Assembly (NCBI GenBank): GCA_963748095.1
Contig: CAVVIO010000062.1
Location: 1-40,376, forward strand
Length of the DNA stretch: 40,376 nucleotides
DNA from: CAVVIO01 sp963748095
GTDB lineage: Bacteria; Bacteroidota; Bacteroidia; Bacteroidales; UBA10428
Direction of reading: 5' to 3'
Part shown: positions 8,921 to 17,431 of the stretch, one piece after another
Numbering within the stretch: position 1 is the first letter of the stretch
Layout: each line of letters starts with the position of its first letter
Position numbers and translations under genes: made by a program
The notes under the pieces: model-generated
The model's database searches: none
The model's input: only the letters and a program-made list of their open reading frames with translations
What the model was told of the DNA's origin: nothing

Positions 8921-9278
8921 TGTAAAAAAAATAAGAGATTGTATTGTAAATCAACTAATTAAAATTAAATACTGTATTTGCTAATTTACTAATTTTAGGC
9001 TTAATATCTGGTAATTTAACAGGGATGTCATAAATATTTTGAAATTCATTAGCTTTGATCAGACGATCTTACTTATATACAATTTGGGTGAAAACGCCTA
9101 ACCTGCCCTATTCATAATTTAACAGTTTAATCTTTGTCAAAGCAGGTTAGCCCGATTTAGTTACTCTTGGTTTTTGCAGAAAATTTAGTGTAACTTAATC
9201 GTTACCAGTTTCATAAAATAGAATTATTAATAAAATAGGCTAAATTTACAAATGATCGAAAGTAATTATTGAAGAGCT
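8921..9278. other. A/T-rich divergent intergenic region with a 9-bp inverted repeat
   Basis: The 358-base gap separates dnaG (minus) and the sirtuin gene (plus). The only clear structure is CTAACCTGC at 9098-9106, exactly inverted at 9142-9150 with a 35-base spacer. No exact TAnnTTTG was found for dnaG. TAAATTTA just before the sirtuin gene differs from the consensus in its last base. No gene or RNA is evident. Confidence 0.45.
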
Positions 9279-9971
9279 ATGAAAAAACTGGTCATACTCA
9301 CAGGTTCAGGTATCAGTGCCGAAAGCGGATTAAAAACTTTCAGGGAAACCAATGGTCTCTGGGAGAATTATGATATTGAAGATGTAGCCAGTCCTGAAGG
9401 ATGGGAGCGCGACATGGAAATGGTACTGAAATTTTATAACGAGAGAAGGGCCCAGTTGAAGGATGCAAAACCCAATGCAGCTCATACCGGTATAGTTGAG
9501 CTTGAAAAATATTTTGACGTAAATATTATTACACAGAATGTAGATAACCTGCATGAGAGGGCAGGCAGTAAACACGTACTTCATTTGCATGGGGAACTGA
9601 CAAAAGTAAGAAGTACCGGCAACCCGGATTTGATATACGATGTAGGGTATAAGGAAATAAAACCCGGGGATACCTGCGAACAGGGATATCAGCTGCGTCC
9701 CGATATTGTATGGTTTGGCGAACCTGTTCCGGCTATTAGAGAGGCTGCTATGATTTCAAGCGAGGCAGATATTTATGCGGTTATCGGCACTTCTATGGTG
9801 GTATATCCTGCAGCAGGATTAATCGACTATGTTCCCCCCACTGTTCCGGTATTTCTTATCGATCCGAATGATGTAGGCGGGTTAATATACCGGAAGATAG
9901 AGTTTATTAAAGAAAAGGCAGGGAAAGGAGTTGCTATAATGAAAGAACGATTAATTAAAAACTATACCTGA
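9279..9971 (+). CDS. cobB: Sir2-family NAD-dependent protein deacylase (CobB-like, zinc cysteines missing)
   Basis: Sirtuins remove acyl groups from protein lysines using NAD+. The NAD-binding GSGISAESG (9-17), FRETNGLW, QNVDN (86-90), catalytic HLHGE (H104) and VWFGEPVP are all present. FYNERR carries the tyrosine (Y53) and arginine (R56) that in class III sirtuins such as E. coli CobB and human SIRT5 favour succinyl/malonyl-lysine. The zinc-binding cysteine tetrad between the catalytic histidine and LRPDIVWFGE is absent; only C133 remains there. Similar zinc-less sirtuins occur in other Bacteroidota. Length 230 residues. The beta-barrel gene follows after four bases, so they are probably co-transcribed. 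Confidence 0.93.
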   Translation: MKKLVILTGSGISAESGLKTFRETNGLWENYDIEDVASPEGWERDMEMVLKFYNERRAQLKDAKPNAAHTGIVELEKYFDVNIITQNVDNLHERAGSKHVLHLHGELTKVRSTGNPDLIYDVGYKEIKPGDTCEQGYQLRPDIVWFGEPVPAIREAAMISSEADIYAVIGTSMVVYPAAGLIDYVPPTVPVFLIDPNDVGGLIYRKIEFIKEKAGKGVAIMKERLIKNYT

Positions 9972-9975
9972 TCTC

Positions 9976-10575
9976 ATGAAAAAGATTTTTGTAATTCTGC
10001 TTTTAATAGTGCCGGTTTATGTGCAGGCCCAGCGATTCAACGGAGGAATACTATTCGGAATTACCGCCAGCCAGATTGACGGTGATCGTTATGCCGGTTA
10101 TAATAAAGGAGGTTTGACGGGTGGTGTGTTTGTGAATACTTCCTTTTCCAATAACCTGATTGCACAAATGGAATTAAAGTATATTGGTAAAGGGGCCGCA
10201 GCTAAAAATAACATTGACAACACAGGCTATTACAGGGCTAAACTGCAATATATAGAATTGCCTTTACTTCTTAAATATAAGCTAAAACGCAATTTTGTAC
10301 CGGAAGCCGGTTTGGGTCTTGGTTATTTGTTTAAGGCAGGTCTCGATCTTGACGGGAACGGATACTACCCTTATGATCCCCCTTTGAATAATTATGAGAT
10401 ATCTATGTTACTTGGAATTAGCTATGAAGCTTTCACGAATTTTTTCATGAATGCACGATTGTCGTATTCGTTAGTTCCCATCCGCAGATATGAAACAGGC
10501 TTGCCTACGTATGTAGTAAGTGGTTTTTATAACAATGTCCTGAGTTTTTCCCTGTATTATCAGTTTGGGAAGTAG
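9976..10575 (+). CDS. Outer-membrane beta-barrel protein (PorT-like family)
   Basis: This 199-residue protein starts with a clear signal peptide (MKKIFVILLLIVPVYVQAQ, cleavage after AQA/Q near residue 18). It consists of alternating amphipathic strands such as NGGILFGITASQIDGD, GGVFVNTSF and LQYIELPLLLKYKL, ending SLYYQFGK with an aromatic near the C-terminus. This matches the outer-membrane beta-barrel family common in Bacteroidota (PorT-like, PF13568). Substrate and role are unknown. It follows the sirtuin by four bases, although the two products have no obvious shared function. Confidence 0.85.
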   Translation: MKKIFVILLLIVPVYVQAQRFNGGILFGITASQIDGDRYAGYNKGGLTGGVFVNTSFSNNLIAQMELKYIGKGAAAKNNIDNTGYYRAKLQYIELPLLLKYKLKRNFVPEAGLGLGYLFKAGLDLDGNGYYPYDPPLNNYEISMLLGISYEAFTNFFMNARLSYSLVPIRRYETGLPTYVVSGFYNNVLSFSLYYQFGK

Positions 10576-10588
10576 GCGGAGAAATTAA

Positions 10589-11590
10589 TTATATACTCAA
10601 TATCCACACCGACTGGCTCAGTCCGTTTCTGTATTTTTCAAGTTCCTTTAATGCATAGTCCCTGTCGGTGCATGAATCGAGTACTACCCGGTAATATAGA
10701 TTCTTTGTCTGTATGATTTCAGGCGAATAACCTTTTTCCATTAACAATTCTTTCATTTTGCTGGCATTCTGAAAACTTTTAAAACTTCCGGCTATCAGAT
10801 AAAACTTACTGTAGTCGCTGTAATCCTTGCCTTTCCTGTCATCATCCTCCGAATATAACAATGCTTTTTCCTTGTTGGTACGGGCATCAATTTTTTCTTC
10901 AACAGCAAGATCTACCGAGTCGGAATCGATTTTCACCTGTTTACCAAAAGTAATTTTCTCCTGGTCTTCGGAAGATTTGTTTGATAACAAATGAAGTGAA
11001 AATAAAGACTGTTTATCAGGTCCCGAAAAATTTCTGCTGAGAGGTATTAATAAAGCTATCAGTACAATTATTAGGACCCCTCCGGCAACTATCCATAACC
11101 GGGTTCGTTTTCTCCCGGTTTGTTCAAGGGGCAAAGGCATGTTATATTCAGGTTCAGCTGATAAGGGGGCATTTCTTGAGTCAACATGAATTTCTCCCAG
11201 TCCGAATGAATCTGCCAGTAAATTTTCTTCCTTAAATGCCTCAAATATTATATGGTTGTTTTTATCCAGCTTAAAAATGCCTATTTCTGTCAGATGAACC
11301 TGCTTTTCTTTATTTAATTTATCATTCAGTTGTCTGACGTAATCATCTACTTTTTTACGGACAATTTCTTTTTCCAGGTTTTCATGTTGGGCAATATAAT
11401 CAACCAGTACACCATTATCTCTTTTCAAATTTTCTCTAAAAACAATATGTTTTGACGGCGGTAACAACATACTGCTTTTTTTATCAATAACTGCCGGACG
11501 ATATGTCGTTTCAAATCCTCCGAAATCCGGCAGGATTATGCATTCGCTCAACATGATCAGTTCATGTATGTATTGGTCGATATTTATCAT
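10589..11590 (-). CDS. HU-CCDC81 and SPOR domain membrane protein
   Basis: This 333-residue protein has tandem HU/CCDC81-type domains in the cytoplasm (about 1-135, starting INIDQYIHELIMLSECIILPD), one membrane helix (about 165-185, LWIVAGGVLIIVLIALLIPL) and a periplasmic SPOR domain at the C-terminus (about 263-333, FYLIAGSFKSFQNASKMKELL). SPOR domains bind denuded peptidoglycan at division sites. The HU-CCDC81 modules are related to DNA-binding HU folds. The architecture therefore suggests a link between a cytoplasmic partner, possibly DNA, and septal wall; that function is inference. It is a single-gene unit with its own -7 element. Confidence 0.9.
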   Translation of the reverse strand: MINIDQYIHELIMLSECIILPDFGGFETTYRPAVIDKKSSMLLPPSKHIVFRENLKRDNGVLVDYIAQHENLEKEIVRKKVDDYVRQLNDKLNKEKQVHLTEIGIFKLDKNNHIIFEAFKEENLLADSFGLGEIHVDSRNAPLSAEPEYNMPLPLEQTGRKRTRLWIVAGGVLIIVLIALLIPLSRNFSGPDKQSLFSLHLLSNKSSEDQEKITFGKQVKIDSDSVDLAVEEKIDARTNKEKALLYSEDDDRKGKDYSDYSKFYLIAGSFKSFQNASKMKELLMEKGYSPEIIQTKNLYYRVVLDSCTDRDYALKELEKYRNGLSQSVWILSI

Positions 11591-11619
11591 TCAGATATTT
11601 CTGTAAATGTATTACGGGA

Positions 11620-11627
11620 CAAATTTA
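11620..11627 (-). promoter_or_regulatory. Bacteroidota -7 promoter element for the SPOR gene
   Basis: Plus-strand CAAATTTA reads TAAATTTG on the minus strand, matching TAnnTTTG, 30 bases upstream of the start at 11590. Confidence 0.55.
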
Positions 11628-11773
11628 ATAAATAATTGTTCAGGCTTTAATTATAAACATCTCTGTTGAATTTTTGAACTTTTTTGAATAAAATTTATTA
11701 AGAACTTTGCAAGTTATGAAATTGGATTCAATCACATTTCCTTATCTTAGCATGAATTTTAACAAAATTGAAT

Positions 11774-12904
11774 ATGCTACCCATTCAGATGGTCGACCTT
11801 AAAACCCAGTACGACCGGATAAAGAAAGAAATAGATGAAGCAATAACGAATGTTATTGATAATACAGCTTTTATTAATGGCCCCGAGGTTAAAACATTCG
11901 GTAAAGAACTTTCCACTTACCTTGATGCCGGGTATGTTATTCCCTGCGGCAATGGTACCGATGCCCTTCAGGTAGCCATGATGGCCCTTAATTTAAAACC
12001 GGGAGATGAAGTCATCACTCCTGATTTTACCTTTGTGGCAACAGTAGAAGTTATTGCATTACTGGGACTTAAACCTGTTTTGGTTGATGTGGACAGAGAG
12101 ACGTTTAATATCTCCCCGGAAGCTGTGGAGGCAGCAATTACAGAGAAAACCAAAGCCATTGTTCCCGTGCATTTATTTGGGCAGTGTGCCGATATGGATA
12201 AAATTACAGACATAGCACACCGCCATAATCTGTATATCATTGAAGATACTGCCCAGGCAATGGGGGCCGAACATTATTCTGCCGATGGCACCACACGGAA
12301 GGCCGGAACGATCGGACATGTTGGCTGCACCTCTTTTTTCCCGTCAAAAAACCTGGCTTGTTATGGCGATGGCGGAGCCATTATTACAAATGATGAGGAA
12401 CTGGCCGGTAAATTAAAGGCGATCGTAAACCATGGATCAAAAATAAAATACTATCACCACATGATAGGTGTAAACTCACGATTAGACACTTTGCAGGCTG
12501 CTATATTAAGAGTGAAACTAAAATACCTGGACGAATTCAATGCATCACGTCAAAAAGTTGCATCCTATTATGATACTGTATTTAAAGATATTTCCGGGAT
12601 AGAAACCCCGGTGCGAAGTTCTTTTTCCAGTCATGTATTTCACCAGTACACTCTTAAATTAAGCGGGATTGACAGGGAGGAATTAAAAAAATATTTACAG
12701 GAACATCATGTCCCTGCAATGGTTTATTATCCGGTTCCCATGCATCTGCAGGAGGCCTACAAAAGTCCGGAGTATCATGCCGGCGATTTTCCGGTAACCG
12801 AAGAACTATGCAAGACGGTATTGTCTCTACCCATACATACCGAAATGGACAAGGAACAACTGGAATATATTACCGGTACAATTCTGAAATTTATTAACGG
12901 GTGA
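11774..12904 (+). CDS. DegT/DnrJ/EryC1/StrS aminotransferase, WbpE-like
   Basis: This PLP-dependent sugar aminotransferase converts a nucleotide-linked keto sugar to an amino sugar. The PLP lysine is K192 in FFPSKNLACYGDGGA; CGNGTDAL (58-65) and the pyridine-contacting D158 in IIEDTAQ are present. The ATG at 11774 gives 376 residues, normal for the family; a TTG six bases earlier is possible. The next gene is a close WbpD-like acetyltransferase. By analogy with the Pseudomonas Wbp and Bordetella Wlb pathways, this enzyme would act on UDP-3-keto-GlcNAc-uronate with glutamate as donor. The exact substrate is inferred from that pairing. First gene of a four-gene operon. Confidence 0.93.
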   Translation: MLPIQMVDLKTQYDRIKKEIDEAITNVIDNTAFINGPEVKTFGKELSTYLDAGYVIPCGNGTDALQVAMMALNLKPGDEVITPDFTFVATVEVIALLGLKPVLVDVDRETFNISPEAVEAAITEKTKAIVPVHLFGQCADMDKITDIAHRHNLYIIEDTAQAMGAEHYSADGTTRKAGTIGHVGCTSFFPSKNLACYGDGGAIITNDEELAGKLKAIVNHGSKIKYYHHMIGVNSRLDTLQAAILRVKLKYLDEFNASRQKVASYYDTVFKDISGIETPVRSSFSSHVFHQYTLKLSGIDREELKKYLQEHHVPAMVYYPVPMHLQEAYKSPEYHAGDFPVTEELCKTVLSLPIHTEMDKEQLEYITGTILKFING

Positions 12905-12906
12905 TC

Positions 12907-13485
12907 ATGGGAAAGGAATATTTTGCTCACGAAACGGCTGTTGTTGATGAAGGATCTTCTGTCGGAAAAGGAACAAAAATCTGGCATTTTTCACATATTA
13001 TGCCGGATTCGGTCATCGGCGAAAACTGCAATATAGGTCAGAATGTGGTTGTCTCGCCTGGAGTGGTGCTGGGAAACAATGTAAAAGTACAGAATAATGT
13101 TTCTATTTATACCGGGGTAATTTGTGAGGATGATGTTTTTCTGGGCCCTTCCATGGTATTTACAAATGTGGTTAACCCGCGCAGCGCCATTATCCGAAAA
13201 GATCAGTATAAAAAGACGATCGTAGGGAAAGGAGCATCCATAGGAGCAAATGCTACCATTGTATGTGGAAATAATATCGGGGAATATGCATTTATTGGGG
13301 CCGGAGCAGTAGTTACCAAGGAGGTAAAACCCTATTCCCTGGTAGTTGGTAATCCTGCCAGGCATATGGGATGGATGAGTGAATTTGGCCATCGACTGGA
13401 TTTCGATCCCCAGGGGATAGCTGAATGTCCGGAAAGCCATGAAAAATACAGGTTGCAAAATAATTATGTTGAAAAGATCAAATAG
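12907..13485 (+). CDS. Left-handed beta-helix N-acetyltransferase, WbpD/WlbB-like
   Basis: This 192-residue protein (ATG at 12907, two bases after the preceding stop) is built from hexapeptide repeats (VIGENCNIGQNVVVSPGVV, GKGASIGANATIVCG), making a trimeric left-handed beta helix that uses acetyl-CoA. IWHFSHI, GPSMVFTNVVNPRS, KDQYKKTIV and MGWMSEFG match, from memory, the WbpD/WlbB group, which acetylates the 3-amino group of UDP-2-acetamido-3-amino-glucuronate. That pairs it with the preceding aminotransferase. The dehydrogenase steps that would make the keto-uronate (WbpA/WbpB) are not in the window and must lie elsewhere if the assignment is right. Confidence 0.92.
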   Translation: MGKEYFAHETAVVDEGSSVGKGTKIWHFSHIMPDSVIGENCNIGQNVVVSPGVVLGNNVKVQNNVSIYTGVICEDDVFLGPSMVFTNVVNPRSAIIRKDQYKKTIVGKGASIGANATIVCGNNIGEYAFIGAGAVVTKEVKPYSLVVGNPARHMGWMSEFGHRLDFDPQGIAECPESHEKYRLQNNYVEKIK

Positions 13486-13491
13486 CCAATA

Positions 13492-14520
13492 ATGAAAAAC
13501 AGAATACTGGTAACGGGGGGAACAGGATACATAGGGTCACATACAACGGTTGAACTCATTGAAAGCGGATACGAAGTTATTATTGTGGACAATCTCTCAA
13601 ATTCGTCGATAGAAGTACTCGACAGGATTGAACAAATTACCGGTATTCGTCCGGCTTTTGAAAAATTCGACCTTTGTGATCAACAGAAAGTGAATGCCTT
13701 TTGTGAGAAGTATACCGATATTAAAGGGATTATTCATTTTGCAGCCCTGAAAGCGGTGGGTGAATCCGTACAAATTCCATTGGAATATTACCATAATAAC
13801 ATTGAATCACTTGTTAACCTGTTGATGGCGATGAAAAACCATAACATTCCCAACATGGTATTTTCTTCTTCGTGCACTGTTTACGGGCAGCCCGATCAAT
13901 TGCCTGTCACAGAAGATTCCCCGATAAAAAAAGCCAATTCGCCCTACGGAAATACCAAACAAATTTCCGAGGAGATCATCCAGGATGCCATCCAGGCTAT
14001 TCCTTCATTAAATGCAATTGCTTTACGGTATTTTAACCCGATCGGGGCTCACAAATCAGCACTGATAGGAGAATTGCCCATAGGCGTTCCCCTGAATCTT
14101 GTTCCTTTTGTAACACAGACAGCTATTGGAATAAGGCCCGAAATGCGTATTTTCGGAAGCGATTACAATACTCCCGACGGAACAGCAGTACGAGATTATA
14201 TTAACGTAGTTGATCTGGCCAGGGCACATGTGGTTGCAGTAAAACGAATGCTTGGGAATACCAATAAAAGTAATTTTGAAGTTTTTAATCTCGGTACCGG
14301 TAATGGAGTTTCGGTTATGGAAATAATTAAAACATTTGAAAAAGCGACCGGCAAAAAACTTAACTATAATATAGTTGACCGCCGTCCGGGGGATGTGGAA
14401 CAGATATATGCCGACACAACCCTGGCTAACGAAGAATTAGGCTGGAAAGCAGAAATTCCTCTGGAAGAGACGCTGTTATCGGCATGGAAATGGGAAAAAT
14501 ACATAAGATCACAAAATTAA
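13492..14520 (+). CDS. galE: UDP-glucose 4-epimerase
   Basis: GalE interconverts UDP-glucose and UDP-galactose (or the N-acetyl forms) with bound NAD. The 342-residue length is normal for the short-chain dehydrogenase fold. The NAD-binding GGTGYIGSH begins at residue 9, SSSCTVYG (125-132) supplies the catalytic serine/threonine, and Y152 and K156 in YGNTK are the catalytic pair. FNLGTGNGVSV and RPGDVEQIYAD are typical of the C-terminal substrate domain. It starts six bases after the acetyltransferase stop and is followed by rfbB, consistent with one polysaccharide-precursor operon. Confidence 0.96.
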   Translation: MKNRILVTGGTGYIGSHTTVELIESGYEVIIVDNLSNSSIEVLDRIEQITGIRPAFEKFDLCDQQKVNAFCEKYTDIKGIIHFAALKAVGESVQIPLEYYHNNIESLVNLLMAMKNHNIPNMVFSSSCTVYGQPDQLPVTEDSPIKKANSPYGNTKQISEEIIQDAIQAIPSLNAIALRYFNPIGAHKSALIGELPIGVPLNLVPFVTQTAIGIRPEMRIFGSDYNTPDGTAVRDYINVVDLARAHVVAVKRMLGNTNKSNFEVFNLGTGNGVSVMEIIKTFEKATGKKLNYNIVDRRPGDVEQIYADTTLANEELGWKAEIPLEETLLSAWKWEKYIRSQN

Positions 14521-14527
14521 AGAGAAT

Positions 14528-15583
14528 ATGGAAAAGACAATTTTGATTACCGGAGGCGCCGGTTTTATAGGTTCGCATGTCGTTCGCAGATTCGTCACAC
14601 GTTATCCGCAGTATAAAATAGTGAATCTTGATAAACTTACTTATGCCGGAAATCTTGAAAATTTAAGGGATGTTGAAAACAGTGAGAATTACGAATTTAT
14701 CAGAGCTGATATTACTGGCGCAGAAGCCATTCACAAAATATTCAAACAGTATCGGTTCGACGGTGTAATCCACCTGGCGGCCGAATCGCATGTTGACCGG
14801 TCGATCAGTAATCCGATGGAATTTTTATATGCCAATATAATCGGTACCGCTAATTTGTTGAATGCGGCCCGATCTATATGGCAAAATAATCCCGAAGGCA
14901 AGCTTTTCTATCACATTTCTACCGATGAAGTTTATGGTTCACTGGGGAAAGAGGGATTGTTTACGGAAACAACTGCTTACGATCCCAAAAGTCCCTATTC
15001 AGCTTCTAAAGCCAGTTCTGATCACCTGGTACGAGCTTATTTTAATACATTCGGACTGCCGGTGATCATTTCAAATTGTTCCAACAATTACGGGCCTAAT
15101 CAGTTTCCTGAAAAACTGATCCCGCTTTCCATCAATAATATTAAAAACGGCAAACCAATACCCATTTATGGAAAAGGTGAAAACATCAGGGACTGGTTAT
15201 ATGTCGTGGACCATGCTACGGCTATCGACAAAATTTTTCACAGCAATAAGGTAGGGGAGACCTACAACATCGGAGGCAACAACGAATGGAAAAATATCGA
15301 TCTGATCTATCAGTTGTGTGAGATAATGGACCGTAAAACGGGCAAAGAACCCGGCACTTCGAAAAAACTGATCACTTTTGTAAAAGACCGTGCAGGACAC
15401 GACCTGCGCTATGCAATCGATTCGTCGAAGTTGCAAAAGGAATCAGGATGGAAACCCTCGGTAACTTTCGAACAGGGGTTGGAAATAACAGTTGACTGGT
15501 ACCTGGCCAATTTAGACTGGCTGGAACATGTTATTTCGGGTGATTATGAGAAATATTATGAAAAGCAGTACCTTAAGCGCTGA
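14528..15583 (+). CDS. rfbB: dTDP-glucose 4,6-dehydratase
   Basis: RfbB converts dTDP-glucose to dTDP-4-keto-6-deoxyglucose, the entry point to rhamnose and other deoxysugars. The 351-residue protein has GGAGFIGSH starting at residue 9, the active-site triad region STDEVYG (T132, D133, E134) and Y157/K161 in YSASK, then NCSNNYGPNQFPEKLIP and RDWLYVVDHA, all diagnostic. The thymidylyltransferase (rfbA), rfbC and rfbD are absent here and would be elsewhere. It is the last gene of the operon and its TGA directly abuts the convergent glmS stop (TGATCA), with no room for a separate terminator. Confidence 0.96.
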   Translation: MEKTILITGGAGFIGSHVVRRFVTRYPQYKIVNLDKLTYAGNLENLRDVENSENYEFIRADITGAEAIHKIFKQYRFDGVIHLAAESHVDRSISNPMEFLYANIIGTANLLNAARSIWQNNPEGKLFYHISTDEVYGSLGKEGLFTETTAYDPKSPYSASKASSDHLVRAYFNTFGLPVIISNCSNNYGPNQFPEKLIPLSINNIKNGKPIPIYGKGENIRDWLYVVDHATAIDKIFHSNKVGETYNIGGNNEWKNIDLIYQLCEIMDRKTGKEPGTSKKLITFVKDRAGHDLRYAIDSSKLQKESGWKPSVTFEQGLEITVDWYLANLDWLEHVISGDYEKYYEKQYLKR

Positions 15584-17419
15584 TCATTCAACAGTAACCG
15601 ATTTTGCAAGGTTTCTGGGCTGATCGACATTACATCCCCGCATCACGGCAATGTGATAGGATAATAACTGTAAAGGGATCACCGTAAGCAAAGGCGCGAA
15701 AGCAATATTAGTGGAAGGTACTTCCAAAACATGATCGGCAAGCTCCCTGATGATCTTATCTCCTTCTGTTACCACGGCAATAACAATCCCGTTACGGGCT
15801 TTCACCTCCTGGATATTGCTTACTATTTTATCATGAGAAGGATCTTTACTGGCAATAACCACTACCGGCATATGTTTGTCGATTAAGGCTATGGGGCCGT
15901 GTTTCATCTCTGCAGCAGGATAACCTTCTGCATGGATATAAGATATTTCTTTTAGTTTCAGTGCCCCCTCGAGTGCAACAGGAAAGAAATAGCCACGGCC
16001 GAGGTAAAGAAAATTATTGGAATCTTTGTATGTGGCAGCCAGTTCTTTGTACTTTTTATCATTGGATAGAATTTTCTTGATCTTGGATGGAATTTTGGTA
16101 AGCTCATCAATAAGATTTTCGTATTGCTTATTGGTAAGCAGGCCTTTTTCTTTAGCGATCAGGATTGCCATCATTGCCAGTACGGTAACCTGGGCAGTAA
16201 AAGCCTTGGTAGACGCCACTCCGATTTCGGGTCCTGCATGTGTGTATACTCCCGCATCGGTTTCACGGGGAATACTTGATCCTACTACATTACAGATACC
16301 TAAAACCAACGCACCGGCTTCCCTGGCCATCTTAATAGCCGCTAATGTGTCGGCAGTTTCGCCACTCTGACTGATGGCTATAACAATATCTTCATTTGTG
16401 ATGATAGGATTCCGGTACCTGAACTCAGATGCATATTCCACTTCCACCGGGATACGTGCAAAATCTTCAAACAAATATTCTCCCACCAGTCCCGCGTGCC
16501 ACGATGTTCCGCAACCAATGATAATTATTCTCTTTGCATCGACCATTGCAGGTAAAACATGGAACAAACCGCCAAGACGCAGGCTTTTCTGATCGGGACT
16601 TACCCTTCCTCTGAAAGTATCGAGTATGGAACGGGGTTGCTCAAATATTTCCTTTAGCATAAAATGGTCATAACCGCCCTTGTCAATTTCTCCGATATCC
16701 AGGTCCAACTGGTGAACTATTGGTGTTTGTTTATCATCCTTCAGGGTTTTTAAAACCAGTTCCTCCTTACGGATGATGGCTACGTCATTGTCATTCATGT
16801 AAATGACACTTTTTGTGTATTCTACAATGGGAGTGGCATCCGAGGCGAGGAAATATTCTTCGTTGCCTACACCAATTACCAGCGGACTGCCTTTACGTGC
16901 AGCAATGAGTTTATCGGGTTCGTCGGCACACATTATTACAATCCCGTAAGCGCCCACTACTTTTGTAAGTGCCAGCCGTACTGCTATTTCAGCAGATACT
17001 TTCCCTTTAATATAAATATATTCTATCAGGTTGACCAACACTTCCGTATCCGTTTCACTTTTAAATTTTACCCCCCTGTTTATAAGACGTTCACGAAGCT
17101 TTCCATAGTTTTCAATGATACCGTTATGGATCAGAATAAATTTTCCGTGTTGTGAAGCGTGCGGATGTGCATTGACATCGTTGGGTTCGCCGTGTGTAGC
17201 CCACCGGGTATGACCAATACCGATTTTACCACTGACATTTTTATCCTGAATAAAATGCTCCAGGTCACTTACTTTCCCCTTTTGTTTGTAAATAACAGCT
17301 TTACTGTTTAACAAGGCGATACCTGCTGAGTCGTATCCGCGATATTCCAGACGTTTCAGGCCATTGATCAGAACATCACTGGCCTCACGATCACCAATAT
17401 AACCTACTATTCCGCACAT
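15584..17419 (-). CDS. glmS: Glutamine--fructose-6-phosphate aminotransferase (isomerising)
   Basis: GlmS makes glucosamine-6-phosphate from fructose-6-phosphate and glutamine, the first step towards UDP-GlcNAc for peptidoglycan, LPS and the nearby amino sugars. The 611 residues comprise the N-terminal glutaminase domain (catalytic Cys2 in MCGIVGYIG, then HTRWATHG) and two SIS isomerase domains (IIGCGTSWHAG, ISQSGETADT, GRGYFFPVALEGALKLKE). The protein ends in NLAKSVTVE, the standard C-terminus. The DUF4270 gene lies 12 bases upstream on the same strand, so glmS probably ends an operon that starts at the glycogen-synthase-like gene. No glmS ribozyme was recognised. Confidence 0.98.
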   Translation of the reverse strand: MCGIVGYIGDREASDVLINGLKRLEYRGYDSAGIALLNSKAVIYKQKGKVSDLEHFIQDKNVSGKIGIGHTRWATHGEPNDVNAHPHASQHGKFILIHNGIIENYGKLRERLINRGVKFKSETDTEVLVNLIEYIYIKGKVSAEIAVRLALTKVVGAYGIVIMCADEPDKLIAARKGSPLVIGVGNEEYFLASDATPIVEYTKSVIYMNDNDVAIIRKEELVLKTLKDDKQTPIVHQLDLDIGEIDKGGYDHFMLKEIFEQPRSILDTFRGRVSPDQKSLRLGGLFHVLPAMVDAKRIIIIGCGTSWHAGLVGEYLFEDFARIPVEVEYASEFRYRNPIITNEDIVIAISQSGETADTLAAIKMAREAGALVLGICNVVGSSIPRETDAGVYTHAGPEIGVASTKAFTAQVTVLAMMAILIAKEKGLLTNKQYENLIDELTKIPSKIKKILSNDKKYKELAATYKDSNNFLYLGRGYFFPVALEGALKLKEISYIHAEGYPAAEMKHGPIALIDKHMPVVVIASKDPSHDKIVSNIQEVKARNGIVIAVVTEGDKIIRELADHVLEVPSTNIAFAPLLTVIPLQLLSYHIAVMRGCNVDQPRNLAKSVTVE

Positions 17420-17431
17420 GTTGGTATTTTA

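Noticed and set aside
15584..15600. Terminator between rfbB and glmS
   Set aside because: The two stop codons abut directly and no hairpin with a T-run is seen within or just beyond either gene end.
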